Source: Methanosarcina horonobensis HB-1 = JCM 15518 (lineage in GTDB: Archaea > Halobacteriota > Methanosarcinia > Methanosarcinales > Methanosarcinaceae). From it: 64,000 bases of DNA. The notes under the pieces are model-generated. The model had not been told where the DNA came from and made no database searches. It saw nothing but the letters and a program-made list of their open reading frames with translations. The stretch lies in contig NZ_CP009516.1 in NCBI RefSeq assembly GCF_000970285.1, positions 3,575,036 to 3,639,035 of the forward strand. The letters are read 5' to 3'. A program made the position numbers and the translations under genes. Of this stretch, positions 55,729 to 64,000 are shown one piece after another. How positions within the stretch are numbered: position 1 is the first letter of the stretch; each line of letters begins with the position of its first letter.

Positions 55729-56667
55729 TCAGACTATCCTGAGCTGCATCAGCAGGGCAAGTGTGATAAGTATCAGCCCTGTTGTCAGCCGTATTTCCAC
55801 CCTTCTTCTTTCTCTGAACTCAGTAACTTTTGTAGGGCTTAGTCCGAAGGCGAGTAAAAGCCCGAGGCAAACTACAGGCAAAAGAAGTCCAAGATTGTAA
55901 ATTCCCATGTATACTATTCCTCTTGCTACATCTGTTCTTAATGCCAGCATACTCAGGATCGAAAGATAGATTGCCCCGACGCAGGGAGCTTTGACCAGGG
56001 AAAACATACCCCCTGCAAGGAAGGACAGAAGCAGGAGATTCTTTTCACCCATTCGGCTCATAAAGTCCTTAAGGGATTTCGGGGTCCTGAAGGTAGATTT
56101 TGCATGTGTCCTCAGCCAGTAGGCATCATAGATATGCCAGAGCCCGAGCAGGGCAGTCAGCAGGATAGTAATTACCGAAAAATGCATCCTGAGGTGAGGC
56201 ATGAGATTGACAGTGCTCAAAATGCTTAACCCTGCAAACATATACATGGTGAAGACTCCAGTAGAGAAGCCAAGAGTGATTTTGAGCATTTCTTTTTTCC
56301 CTCCTCCCTGCTGGGCCAGGGTAACAGAGGCCAGAAAAGCCATTACTGCAAGCAGGCAAGGATTAAAACCGGCAAGGATACCTGCAGCCAGTACTAAGAA
56401 AGGGCTCATTCTCTCAAGGTGTTTACTTTTTCCTTCCCTGCTTCCTGTAAGAGGATACCCGGATTCAGGGGAAAAGAAAAAAGTAGGGGCTTCGATGGTC
56501 TCCTGAAAAAAAATTTCGATTGTGTTCAAATTTCCGTAAAAATATCCGGTTGATCCGCCTCCTGCCGAAAAGCTCGAACCGGAAGCAGGGCTCAGTAACA
56601 GCAAAATAGATATAAAAACAAGAGTTCCTTTGGTTACAGGCAGCGGACACATTAATTGCTTTTTCAT
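55729..56667 (-). CDS. CcdA-like membrane thiol-disulfide transporter
   Basis: 312 residues; ATG at 56667 after GAGAGGT. A signal-like segment (1-30) and a polar outer region (31-85) come before the membrane part. The transmembrane core (about 88-312) has six to seven helices and the paired cysteines of the DsbD/CcdA family: GFNPCLLAVMAFLAS in one half and KAPCVGAIYLS in the other. CcdA carries electrons from cytoplasmic thioredoxin across the membrane, for cytochrome c maturation or other disulfide reduction. The extra N-terminal outer region is not usual for minimal CcdA. The electron acceptor is not encoded nearby. Confidence 0.88.
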   Translation of the reverse strand: MKKQLMCPLPVTKGTLVFISILLLLSPASGSSFSAGGGSTGYFYGNLNTIEIFFQETIEAPTFFFSPESGYPLTGSREGKSKHLERMSPFLVLAAGILAGFNPCLLAVMAFLASVTLAQQGGGKKEMLKITLGFSTGVFTMYMFAGLSILSTVNLMPHLRMHFSVITILLTALLGLWHIYDAYWLRTHAKSTFRTPKSLKDFMSRMGEKNLLLLSFLAGGMFSLVKAPCVGAIYLSILSMLALRTDVARGIVYMGIYNLGLLLPVVCLGLLLAFGLSPTKVTEFRERRRVEIRLTTGLILITLALLMQLRIV

Positions 56668-57081
56668 ACCTCTCTTCCGAAGCTATTTTTGCAGAAACAT
56701 TCAGAAATTCCTCTTATGGATGGTATCCCTTTAGAGAACATGATTCTTCGATACGGACAGTTTTCATCAATAAATAGAAATTACTTTTGGGGTGTTCTGG
56801 TTGGAAGGTTTTGATCAGAAAAATGCTCAGTGCAAAATATTACTGGTTAACGTGTAGTGGAACAGCTGCAAAAAGCTTTTTTCTATATATCAGGGTATCT
56901 GGATACCTCGATATAAATTTTCCCAAAGTTAACAGCATTATTCTGAAACGAGTTAATTGAATAAAAATAAAAGTGCAGGAAAGAAAAGAATACAGAGAAA
57001 GAAGTGAATGCAAAGAAAAGTGAAAAGAGAAAATAGAAAAAGGAAGAAAAAAGAAAAAAGAAGCTCCTCTTTAACTTTAAG
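56668..57081. other. Spacer between CcdA-like gene and insertion element
   Basis: No gene. The right part (56960-57065) is almost pure purine on the plus strand (GAAAAGA-type runs), right up to the element's left end. Confidence 0.4.
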
Positions 57082-58419
57082 GCGTGAAGTCCCCTTCCTC
57101 GGAGCGAAGCGACAGGTGGGGGATGAAAGCCGTCAACTTCACTATATTAAGTTTAACAAAACCTATATATTTCTTTAAAACGCATAATGTATAGTATGTT
57201 AAAAGCCTACAAATATCGAATCTACCCTAGCAAAAAACAAAAGGAAATGATACAAGTTCATTTTGGTGCATGTAGATTTGTCTATAACTGGGCTTTAGAA
57301 CAAAAGATAAAAACTTATGAACAAACTAGGAAATCAATATCGAGGTTTGATTTACAGCACATTTTAGTCCATGAGGTAAAACCTTCTAACAAATGGTTGA
57401 AAGAAGCTAATTCACAGGCTCTACTTGCCTCTTTAGTAAATGTAGAATCAGCATTTACGAAATTCTTTAGAGAGAAATCCGGATTTCCTAAGTTCAAGTC
57501 TAAGAAAAATCCGGTTCAATCATATCAAATGCCTCAACATTATGCGGTAGATTTTGAGAAGCAGATAATTAAGCTTCCTAAAATAGGTGAAGTTAAAACC
57601 ATACTTCATAGAAGGTTTGAAGGCAAACTTAAAACCGCAACAATTTCAAGATCAAGTACAGGAAAATATTATATCAGTATCCTTGTAGATAATGAAAAAG
57701 ATATTCCTGAAAAGCAGAACTTTTCAGAATCAACTACAATAGGTATTGATGCAGGCATCAAAGATTTTGCAGTTCTATCAAATGGAGAAAAGGTTGAAAA
57801 TCCAAAATACCTTGAAAATTCTCTAAAAAGAATGAAAGCTCTCCAAAAAAGAGTATCGAGAAAAGTTAAAGGCTCTAAGAATAGGAATAAGGCTAGACAG
57901 CATCTTTCAAAAATCCATGAAACTATTAGCAATCAGAGAAATAATTTCCAGCATCAACTCTCTTTCAGACTGATTAGCGAGAACCAAGCTATTGCGCTGG
58001 AAACTCTGAATGTTAAAGGTATGGTAAAAAATCATTGTCTGGCTCAATCTATTTCAGATGCTTCGTTGAGTAGTTTTGTAACAAAATTAGAGTATAAAGC
58101 TGAATGGTTGGGAAAAACCATTTTACGAATAGGAAGATTTGAGCCATCTTCTAAATTATGCAATGTTTGTGGGCATCACAATTCTAATCTAACTCTTGAT
58201 GTTAGAGAGTGGACGTGTCCTGATTGCAAAACAAAGCATGACAGAGACATAAATGCTGCAATCAATATCAAAAAGTTCTCTTCAAGATCAAAATCTTATA
58301 GTTATCTGACACCTATGGAACGCAGGGGATGAGCTTGTGGACTTGCGAACGGTAGTTCGAGGGATGAAGCAAGAAGCCCCTTCCTCGCTTTCATCAGAAA
58401 GCAGGGAGGGGTAGTTCAC
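57082..58419 (+). mobile_element. IS1341-type (IS200/IS605 family) element
   Basis: The left end has a subterminal hairpin: GTGAAGT (57084-57090) with ACTTCAC (57136-57142), enclosing CCCCTTCC / GGTGGGGG. The right end has CCCCTTCCTCGCTTTC with GAAAGCAGGGAGGGG (58377-58411) and finishes GTAGTTCAC at 58419, the typical terminus. Only tnpB is present; the TnpA Y1 transposase is absent, so movement would need TnpA in trans. The right end stops six bases from the stop codon of the aminotransferase gene. Exact left boundary is uncertain by a few bases. Confidence 0.85.
57187..58332 (+). CDS. tnpB: TnpB RNA-guided endonuclease
   Basis: 381 residues from 57187; the ATG at 57196 (MLKAYKYRIYPSKKQ) is equally likely. 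All catalytic parts are intact: RuvC Asp188 (IGIDAGIKDFA), Glu272 (AIALETLNVKG) and Asp354 (HDRDINAAIN), with a zinc ribbon of Cys325, Cys328, Cys344 and Cys347. TnpB proteins, ancestors of Cas12, cut DNA guided by an omega-RNA transcribed from the element's right end, which helps retain the element after excision. The gene overlaps the start of that RNA. Full length and no frameshift suggest it is still active. Confidence 0.95.
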   Translation: MYSMLKAYKYRIYPSKKQKEMIQVHFGACRFVYNWALEQKIKTYEQTRKSISRFDLQHILVHEVKPSNKWLKEANSQALLASLVNVESAFTKFFREKSGFPKFKSKKNPVQSYQMPQHYAVDFEKQIIKLPKIGEVKTILHRRFEGKLKTATISRSSTGKYYISILVDNEKDIPEKQNFSESTTIGIDAGIKDFAVLSNGEKVENPKYLENSLKRMKALQKRVSRKVKGSKNRNKARQHLSKIHETISNQRNNFQHQLSFRLISENQAIALETLNVKGMVKNHCLAQSISDASLSSFVTKLEYKAEWLGKTILRIGRFEPSSKLCNVCGHHNSNLTLDVREWTCPDCKTKHDRDINAAINIKKFSSRSKSYSYLTPMERRG

Positions 58420-58440
58420 TAGACTTAGAGCACTTTTTCC
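58325..58440 (+). ncRNA. Omega-RNA (reRNA) of TnpB with guide
   Basis: The conserved 3' structure of IS200/IS605 omega-RNA is seen: GAACGGTAGTTCGAGG, then the terminal stem CCCCTTCCTCGCTTTC / GAAAGCAGGGAGGGG and GTAGTTCAC. The guide is the flanking DNA from 58420 on, which here is the 3' end of the aminotransferase gene. Boundaries are inferred from family knowledge. Confidence 0.6.
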
Positions 58441-59537
58441 ATGATGCTCAGGGCTTTTTCGATATCTTTCATTGAAGCCGCATAGGAAATTCTTATGTAG
58501 CCGTCACCCGCGCTTCCAAAGGCTGTTCCCGGGACTACGACAACACCGTTTGAGATCATTTTTGAGGCGACCTCTGCGGAGTTTGAGACTCTCGGGAAGG
58601 CATAGAAAGCTCCTTTAGGAAGAGCGCATTCCATCCCGAGTTCATTGAGCCCTTTTACAAGCACGTCCCTGCGTTTCCTGAATTCTTCACGCATGACATT
58701 GATAGAATCTTTTGGTCCGGTAACTGCAGCGTAAGCAGCTTTCTGGGCAATTGAGTTTGCACAGGCCTGTACGTACTGGTGCACTTTAAGCATCTGGGCA
58801 ATGTACTCTTTTCTTGCTGCGAGGTATCCGAGTCTCCAGCCTGTCATAGCATAGCTTTTTGAAGTCGCGTTTACAGTAATCACATTATCCGAATAGCTGG
58901 CAGGGCTTACATGTTCGCCTTCGTAAATAAAGTACTCGTAAACCTCGTCAGAAATGATGGTTATATTGTGGTCATCTGCAATCTCGGCAAGGGCTTTGAT
59001 ATCTGCCCTGCTTGAAACAGCGCCTGTAGGGTTGGACGGGGAATTAAGGATAATGGCTTTTGTCTTAGGAGTAATTCTCTCAAGCACGGAGTCCGGCTTC
59101 ATGGTAAGGTCTTCCGCAAGAGGTACACTTACTACTTTTCCGTTCAGGATTTCAGTCAGGGCGTTGTAGGACACAAATCCGGGATTTGAGATAAGAACCT
59201 CGTCTCCGGTATTGAGGAGGGCTGCAAGGGCAACAGTAAGGGCTTCAGAGGCTCCTGAAGTCACAATTATTTCCTGAGGAGAGACCGAAAAACCGTTTTC
59301 TTCCTGGAATTTATGGCTCAGGGCTCCCCTCAGTTCAGGGATTCCGGGACCTACGGTATATCCGGTAAAACCTTCATTTATGGCTTTAATTGCTGCGGCT
59401 TTTATGTGTTCAGGGGTATCGAAATCGGGCTGTCCGAGCCCGAGATTGATGGCGTTTGAGCCTGCAGCTTCGAAAATCTTTCTGATTCCGGATGTATCTA
59501 TCCGGGAGACGTTTTCTGAAAACTTAATTTCCTTCAA
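58425..59537 (-). CDS. Class I/II PLP-dependent aminotransferase
   Basis: 370 residues with a TTG start at 59537, fixed by GGAGG seven bases upstream; the ATG in between is out of frame and stops at once. Fold-type I motifs: NLGLGQPDFDTP, SGASEALTVAL, NSPSNPTGAVSS, DEVYEYFIYEG and the PLP-lysine site ATSKSYAMTGWRLGY (around residue 230). The closest subgroup is archaeal aspartate/aromatic aminotransferases; the amino-acid preference cannot be read from sequence. An insertion element ends six bases beyond its stop, leaving the coding region intact but probably replacing its terminator. Confidence 0.93.
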   Translation of the reverse strand: MKEIKFSENVSRIDTSGIRKIFEAAGSNAINLGLGQPDFDTPEHIKAAAIKAINEGFTGYTVGPGIPELRGALSHKFQEENGFSVSPQEIIVTSGASEALTVALAALLNTGDEVLISNPGFVSYNALTEILNGKVVSVPLAEDLTMKPDSVLERITPKTKAIILNSPSNPTGAVSSRADIKALAEIADDHNITIISDEVYEYFIYEGEHVSPASYSDNVITVNATSKSYAMTGWRLGYLAARKEYIAQMLKVHQYVQACANSIAQKAAYAAVTGPKDSINVMREEFRKRRDVLVKGLNELGMECALPKGAFYAFPRVSNSAEVASKMISNGVVVVPGTAFGSAGDGYIRISYAASMKDIEKALSIMEKVL

Positions 59538-59679
59538 ATCATTCCCTCCTTCAGTCCCTGCAAATTACATACCATAAATCCTGCTTTTTTGCCTTAACAT
59601 GTTATTGTAACGATTATTTTAAGCCATTATTTAAAAATCAGCCCATTGTCCACTATCGATTGTTCAATAACTACTACCT

Positions 59680-60294
59680 TTATTCGATATTTGTGTGCCT
59701 TGACTTGAGTTCTGCTTCTGAAGCACCTGTAAGTGTAATCAACTGGGCAATTATTGAGTCCAGGAAGACAAGGGAGGTAATTTCAAAAGCAGTGCCCAGG
59801 GGAGGCAGATTCTTGTAATCTCCTCTCATATTTTTTTCGAGGTAGCCGCCTGCATCATGATCGTTTTTCGTCTTGCTCGGAAGGATCATTGCAATATCAG
59901 AGATTCTGCCGAGGGTAGACTCCTTTTTGGAGGTGACGGTTATAAGGGTTGAGCCTATATCCTTTACAATTTTCCCCAGGTCTGCTATGGAACGGGTTTC
60001 TCCAGAACCTGAAATAGCAATCACAACATCCTGTTGCCGGACAGCCGGGGTGGTGGTTTCTCCTACAACGTATACTGTGAATCCGAGGTGCATCAGTCTC
60101 ATTGCAAAAGCTTTGGCAACAAGCCCGGACCGGCCTGCCCCCATTACAAAGACTCTTTCCCCTTCCAGAATCTCCTGAAGCATACTTATTATAGCTTCGC
60201 GGTCAAGTACCTTAATTACCTCATTGAGGTTTTCCGCTATAAGTTCCATTGATAAAATTACATCTTTGCAGTCTTTTACCTGATCTTTTTTCAT
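59680..60294 (-). CDS. hxlB: 6-phospho-3-hexuloisomerase
   Basis: 204 residues from the ATG at 60294, which has GGAG seven bases upstream; a longer frame to 60330 lacks support. It is a SIS-domain protein with VMGAGRSGLVAKAFAMRL, the sugar-phosphate site AISGSGETRS and TSKKESTLGRISD. In methanogens PHI interconverts hexulose-6-phosphate and fructose-6-phosphate, working with hexulose-6-phosphate synthase in formaldehyde fixation or in making ribulose-5-phosphate in place of the oxidative pentose path. The synthase gene is not adjacent. It is probably monocistronic. Confidence 0.93.
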   Translation of the reverse strand: MKKDQVKDCKDVILSMELIAENLNEVIKVLDREAIISMLQEILEGERVFVMGAGRSGLVAKAFAMRLMHLGFTVYVVGETTTPAVRQQDVVIAISGSGETRSIADLGKIVKDIGSTLITVTSKKESTLGRISDIAMILPSKTKNDHDAGGYLEKNMRGDYKNLPPLGTAFEITSLVFLDSIIAQLITLTGASEAELKSRHTNIE

Positions 60295-60576
60295 ATGAGT
60301 TCTCCAAAAAGCATTGAGTTGAGTTCTCAATGACTAATAATAATAACTTTTTATTTACTTCTACCGGATAACTGAGAATAATCTCAAAACACTGGAATGT
60401 CGAAAACTGGCGGAGTTTCTGAGACAACTAACTATACAGTATTACTGGAACTACCGAGACTAAAACTCCTGAAATCCTTTCCAGATAACCTTTTTCCGTT
60501 TTCTTAAACTTATTGGTAGGGATTTCAGGACAAATTTCTGGAAGCTTCTGTTTTATCCTGCTGCTGTGCCTGCCCA

Positions 60577-61089
60577 TCATCGGCTTGTTTGCTGCTCAGT
60601 TTTATAATTAATAGCTTTTAGTTCCCAGCTGTCGATACTATTTCTGAATTCCTGGTAAAGCCGCTGTATATCGCAGTCACTCCCGTTCCAGTAGAAATCC
60701 TTTCGTACCTCCCCTTTCTGGAGTTCTTCAAGTACAAACCTGGACAAATGGAAGAGAGCTTTTTTGTTGGAAAAGGGAATGCTGTAATTTACGCGATAAC
60801 CGCCGGCTGTTTTACCGTAGGACACAAGGATATATCCTTTACTTTCATATTCCGTGATCTCATCAAAGTCGCAGATTATCTCAAACTCGTGAACAGTAGA
60901 CGGATCTACCTTTGAAATACCAATGAGTACCTGCGCTATGATATAATCAGGAACCTTTCGTCCGAACCATACTGCAATTTTCCCGTAGGTACAGACTACG
61001 TCAACGTCGTTCCTGCCCATCTCAAAGGAGCCTAGGGACTGGGGAGGGGATAGTTTTGCTTCCAGGTCTTGGGTCTTTTGGGCACACAT
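60577..61089 (-). CDS. Conserved protein of unknown function in GTPase operon
   Basis: 170 residues from the ATG at 61089, 13 bases after the DUF2073 stop; a GTG at 61128 would overlap that gene by 26 bases and is less likely. It is soluble and mixed alpha/beta, with DVDVVCTYGKIAVWFGRKVP, VDPSTVHEFEIICDFDEI and FSNKKALFHLSRFVLEEL. No Walker motif, zinc site or membrane helix was found and I do not recognise the family. It is the third gene of the Era-like GTPase operon, so a role linked to that GTPase is likely but unproven. Confidence 0.75.
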   Translation of the reverse strand: MCAQKTQDLEAKLSPPQSLGSFEMGRNDVDVVCTYGKIAVWFGRKVPDYIIAQVLIGISKVDPSTVHEFEIICDFDEITEYESKGYILVSYGKTAGGYRVNYSIPFSNKKALFHLSRFVLEELQKGEVRKDFYWNGSDCDIQRLYQEFRNSIDSWELKAINYKTEQQTSR

Positions 61090-61102
61090 TGTTTCCACTT
61101 CG

Positions 61103-61471
61103 TTACTTACTTGCAGAGACAAGTGCACTAATTAGATTCCTGTCCTTTTTAAGGGTTTTGAGCTGGTTTGCGGGCCCTATAACCGTAAGTCTCTTGCTGC
61201 TCTGTTTTTTGAAAAACTTTCCCAGCAAAGAGGCGTCGGCATTTGCAGGGTAGCTCTGCATCTCGATTCCAGAAAACACGTCCGGCTGAATTGCTGACAT
61301 TGTCATCTCAATGAGTTTCGCTTCCTCCATAGGGTTAAGACCCTTTTCAAGCACAAGGATTTTGCCTTTTCGCACCTCGTCGATTATATACCGGACTTTT
61401 TCCATGGAAGCCATCTGAGATATCTTGGCTTCAGATACAAGATCAAGTTGGATTCCCTGCATTTGGATCAC
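61103..61471 (-). CDS. DUF2073 family protein
   Basis: 122 residues; ATG at 61471 overlaps the preceding stop (ATGA), so translation is coupled to the GTPase. It matches the archaeal DUF2073 family, with GIQLDLVSEAKISQMASMEK, VLEKGLNPMEEAKLIEMTM and FKKQSSKRLTVIGPANQLKT (in pieces). No catalytic motif is known. The family occurs next to the Era-like GTPase throughout Euryarchaeota, which suggests a regulatory or complex partner. Confidence 0.88.
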   Translation of the reverse strand: MIQMQGIQLDLVSEAKISQMASMEKVRYIIDEVRKGKILVLEKGLNPMEEAKLIEMTMSAIQPDVFSGIEMQSYPANADASLLGKFFKKQSSKRLTVIGPANQLKTLKKDRNLISALVSASK

Positions 61472-62109
61472 CCGAACTGTTTGGCCAGAGCTTCGTAGAA
61501 TGAGTCCATTCCCACCCCTTCAAGCGCCGAGACAGGTACCATGGGATGTTGAGGGAAGGCTTCCTTTATAACTCCGGGGTCAGCGTCAGGAAGGTCTACC
61601 TTATTTGCTACGATGAGAAGCGGAAGGTTTCTGGCTTCCATGTTTCCTATAACAGTTACATTGACCTGAGTATAGGGATTTTCTGTAGAATCCATAACCA
61701 GTATGACTCCGTCAAGGTCATCCAGCCATTTGACAGCCTCAATTACGCCCTCTGTTGCTTCTTTGGATCTTTTCTTTGATTCGACATCACTCATTCCCTG
61801 TTCCATAAAGTCGTGGAAGTCGATCTTCGTTGCAAGCCCGGGAGTGTCAACAATATCAAGACTGATAGTGTGCCCGTTAGTCTCAATAGTAACTCCGTTT
61901 CTCCTTTTTGCATGCCTGGTCTCGTGGGCGATGTGTGAAACCGAGCCCATGGTTTCCTCGCTTCCGACCCAGTCCCTGAGGATACGGTTACTGAGGGTTG
62001 TCTTGCCTGCATTGGGGGGGCCGTAGATGCCGATACATGCTCCTTTTTTCTTGAAGAGTTTATTGAATATTTTTGAAAAGCTTACCTTAAATCGTTTTAT
62101 CATATTCAT
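61468..62109 (-). CDS. Era-like GTP-binding protein
   Basis: 213 residues from the ATG at 62109, chosen because GGAGG lies six bases upstream; an upstream in-frame start at 62142 lacks an SD. A short basic N-terminus (IKRFKVSFSKIFNKLFKKK) precedes the G domain: G1 GPPNAGKTT (30-38), G3 DTPG (88-91) and G4 NKVD (near 170). Era-type GTPases act in small-subunit assembly in bacteria, but this archaeal version lacks the KH domain, so RNA binding by the same means is not expected. It heads a three-gene operon with DUF2073 and an unknown protein. Confidence 0.9.
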   Translation of the reverse strand: MNMIKRFKVSFSKIFNKLFKKKGACIGIYGPPNAGKTTLSNRILRDWVGSEETMGSVSHIAHETRHAKRRNGVTIETNGHTISLDIVDTPGLATKIDFHDFMEQGMSDVESKKRSKEATEGVIEAVKWLDDLDGVILVMDSTENPYTQVNVTVIGNMEARNLPLLIVANKVDLPDADPGVIKEAFPQHPMVPVSALEGVGMDSFYEALAKQFG

Positions 62110-63302
62110 GGCTTCCCTCCATTGGGAAAAGCATAACACCAAAGGATTTCTCGGATTGCTTTCCTGTATGGATTACTGGTGTTTTCGTGACCTTTTTATT
62201 TAATTGATCATAGCATATAAATAATTTCCATTTGTTAAGCTGTGGGAATCGGAGAAATTGGAGATACTGACTTCTCCTTTTCAGTATACCTGGGATAAAC
62301 AGCAGACCTGGGTCTTTCTATATAAAAAATAGAAAGTGCCTGCGTGAAATAACACCAGAATATAAATAAATTACTTCATATCGCCTGATTCCCGCAGAAA
62401 TTTAACAAAAAGTTTTTGATAAAGAAAATGTTCAGCCTGTCTGTAACTCATTTCCTATTGTCTGTAACTCATTTCCTATTGTCTGTAACTCATTTCCTAT
62501 TAAATTTTTATGTTTTTACTGATTTTCAGTACTTTCCTTTATATCTTTTCCTATTTTTATTCATCATATCTTAAAAATATAAATGATCACTATCCTGTTA
62601 AGGATTTTGCAGGCATCATTTATTAAATTCTCTTCCTGTTTTCTTGTTACCGTAGTTCGAAAAACCTGACCTGCTGAGCCTTAGTCCCTTGTCTTAACTC
62701 ACCGCATACATACACCAGTGTTACTCTGTTACTCTACGCAGTTTCTGATGAGTAGTTCTAAGAATGCTTTCAATAGAGTCCCTCCAGAATTTTTTTGCTA
62801 ATCGGGAAATTCAAGGTTGACTATTTACTCTTTTTTAGGGTTTTAATTGTATATTTACTTTATTTATTCAATTAAGAAGATTATATATGAGAATAGATTA
62901 CATTATATATGAGAATAGACTACCTTAGTCCCCTGATACCTAAAAAAAGGATTTTTTACTTCTTTCAAAAGTAGAACATTCTTTTATTAAAAAATCAATT
63001 TACCGGTTTTAAAAGAAGACAGGAGAAAGTATAGTGTTTTTTAAGAAAAATCAATTCTGTTTAGAGAAACAACTTATATTTTGAAGGCTTTTTTGTTAGA
63101 TCTTATTGTTTTCTCTTAACAGGGCTTAGGGATCATTATTACCTGGCTGATAGACAGGCTAAAGCTTCTACAGCGCAAAGGTAGAAAAACTGGAGATTCT
63201 ACTTTGGTGCCCTTGAGTAATATTAACAGATTAAATAGGAATTGCTAACAGGAACTTCTGGATTTCTTTCTCTTCAGGAGTATACTCACTTAAGGAGTAT
63301 AT
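62110..63302. other. Long spacer with short tandem repeats
   Basis: No gene in 1.2 kb. It holds three tandem copies of TCTGTAACTCATTTCCTATTG (62440-62501), two copies of ATTATATATGAGAATAGA (62880-62919), and two of AGGAGTATATTCACTTA-like sequence (63276-63310) at the phoU-like stop. Confidence 0.6.
62440..62501. repeat. Three tandem 21-base repeats
   Basis: Units at 62440-62460, 62461-62481 and 62482-62501 are identical apart from the last base of the third. The number of units is too small and there is no spacer, so it is a minisatellite, not a CRISPR. Confidence 0.85.
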
Positions 63303-64000
63303 TCACTTATCCTTTATTGCCGAATTTATAGCTATTTCAGCTATGTTAGAGCCAAGGTCTCCTATTCTTGAGAGGCTGTCTACTATAGTCCCGAGAGATA
63401 TCATGGTTTTGTGGGACTCAAGTTTAAGAATTGACGCATGCAGTTCAGTTACACGTAAACGCATACCATCGATACTGTCAATTACCTGGTTTGCAAGAGA
63501 AGTATCGGAGTTATACAGGGCATCCACCGCCTGCTCAACCAGTCCCATATACGTACTGCTAAGGTTCTCTATGACTTCCATTACATCTTTCCTCACAGGC
63601 TCCTGAATTTTTGATGCAACATTTGCTATCCTCTGGGAGTGATCTGCTATTCTTTCAATAGGACCTGCTGCCATTCTGAAGTCATGATATTCATCTATAC
63701 TTGTTTCAGAAGAGTCGGGCATTCTTCCTCCGCAGAGAATGGAACGGAACTGCTTGGAAATCAGAAGGCACAACCTGTCAACTTCATCATCCCTCTGGCT
63801 AACATCGAGAGCAAGGTCGTGGTCAGCAGTTTTGAGGGCTCTTATGGCATCCTTTTGCATGGAACCCGTAATCAGGAACATCCTGTGTATGCCTTTTTTA
63901 ATATGGAGTTCATTGGGATTGAGAAGATCCTGGATGACCACACAGTTTGAGCTTTCTTCAATAATTTCAGGTCCTATCAGCTTGTAACAGACTTTTCTAA
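63303..64000 (-). CDS. PhoU-family protein (N-terminus outside window)
   Basis: The frame runs open to the right window edge, adding about 19 codons (KLIGPEIIEESSNCV) before the GTG at 63941, so that GTG is not the true start. PhoU-like helical repeats are seen: RMFLITGSMQKDAIRALKTA, DDEVDRLCLLISKQFRSIL, AAGPIERIADHSQRIANVAS and DSLSRIGDLGSNIAEIAI, with the E/R-x-x-D metal-type motifs of the family. Archaeal members often have an AbrB-like DNA-binding domain in front; that part would lie outside. It probably regulates phosphate uptake or related signalling. No Pst genes are visible here. Confidence 0.88.
   Translation of the reverse strand, partial: RKVCYKLIGPEIIEESSNCVVIQDLLNPNELHIKKGIHRMFLITGSMQKDAIRALKTADHDLALDVSQRDDEVDRLCLLISKQFRSILCGGRMPDSSETSIDEYHDFRMAAGPIERIADHSQRIANVASKIQEPVRKDVMEVIENLSSTYMGLVEQAVDALYNSDTSLANQVIDSIDGMRLRVTELHASILKLESHKTMISLGTIVDSLSRIGDLGSNIAEIAINSAIKDK

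Noticed and set aside
62440-62501. Possible CRISPR from the 21-base repeats
   Set aside because: The units are directly tandem with no spacers and there are no cas genes.

Overview
The window looks like chromosome of a methanogenic archaeon of the genus Methanosarcina; the species cannot be fixed from sequence alone. The signs are archaeal TATA boxes, SD-led genes mixed with near-leaderless ones, very AT-rich spacers, a homoaconitase/isopropylmalate-dehydratase gene next to hisE, an archaeal 6-phospho-3-hexuloisomerase, a NOG1 GTPase, an Era-like GTPase/DUF2073 pair, PGF-CTERM sorting and IS1341-type TnpB. No tRNA, rRNA or CRISPR array was seen.

Positions 1-49.4 kb form a surface-protein island. 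It holds about 13 DUF3344 modules in nine genes (1-1072, 1620-3407, 3376-4362, 6181-7905, 10097-13744, 14774-15811, 25828-27393, 36272-41158, 41966-45718, 46642-49443), mixed with CARDB, PKD, VCBS, Big-type and beta-helix modules. Two kinds of C-terminus recur. Four proteins (10097, 18862, 22881, 36272) end in a cohesin-like domain plus a two-loop dockerin. Three others (32799, 41966, 46642) end in a module of about 110 residues terminating in WAEAA. The minus-strand operon 36272 > 35282 > 32799 encodes, in order, a giant dockerin protein, a cohesin protein with a PGF-CTERM anchor, and a two-cohesin protein. This is the layout expected for a cellulosome-like cell-surface assembly. A decayed copy of the dockerin/anchor pair lies at 18.2-21.1 kb, and stretches of hundreds of bases are identical between paralogues, which points to gene conversion.

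Between about 16.7 and 32.1 kb the spacers carry repeated, non-coding, structured elements. Types A (2 copies) and B (4 copies) follow a shared plus-strand promoter block. Type D (3 copies) lies in the minus-strand leaders of surface genes. Type B elements sit tail-to-tail with NikR-like regulators: two intact genes (29530-29952, 30794-31318) and three or four decayed copies. Only one intact copy keeps all four nickel-ligand positions. Three paralogous giant genes (36272, 41966, 46642) share a conserved leader and a strong GGAGG, but have ACG where the start codon is expected.

Positions 50.2-64 kb are ordinary core genome: a YkgJ-type cysteine-cluster protein, a homoaconitase-family large subunit, HisE, an HTH-CBS regulator, NOG1, a CcdA-like protein, an IS1341-type element with TnpB and omega-RNA end, an aminotransferase, hexuloisomerase, an Era-like GTPase operon and a partial PhoU-family protein.
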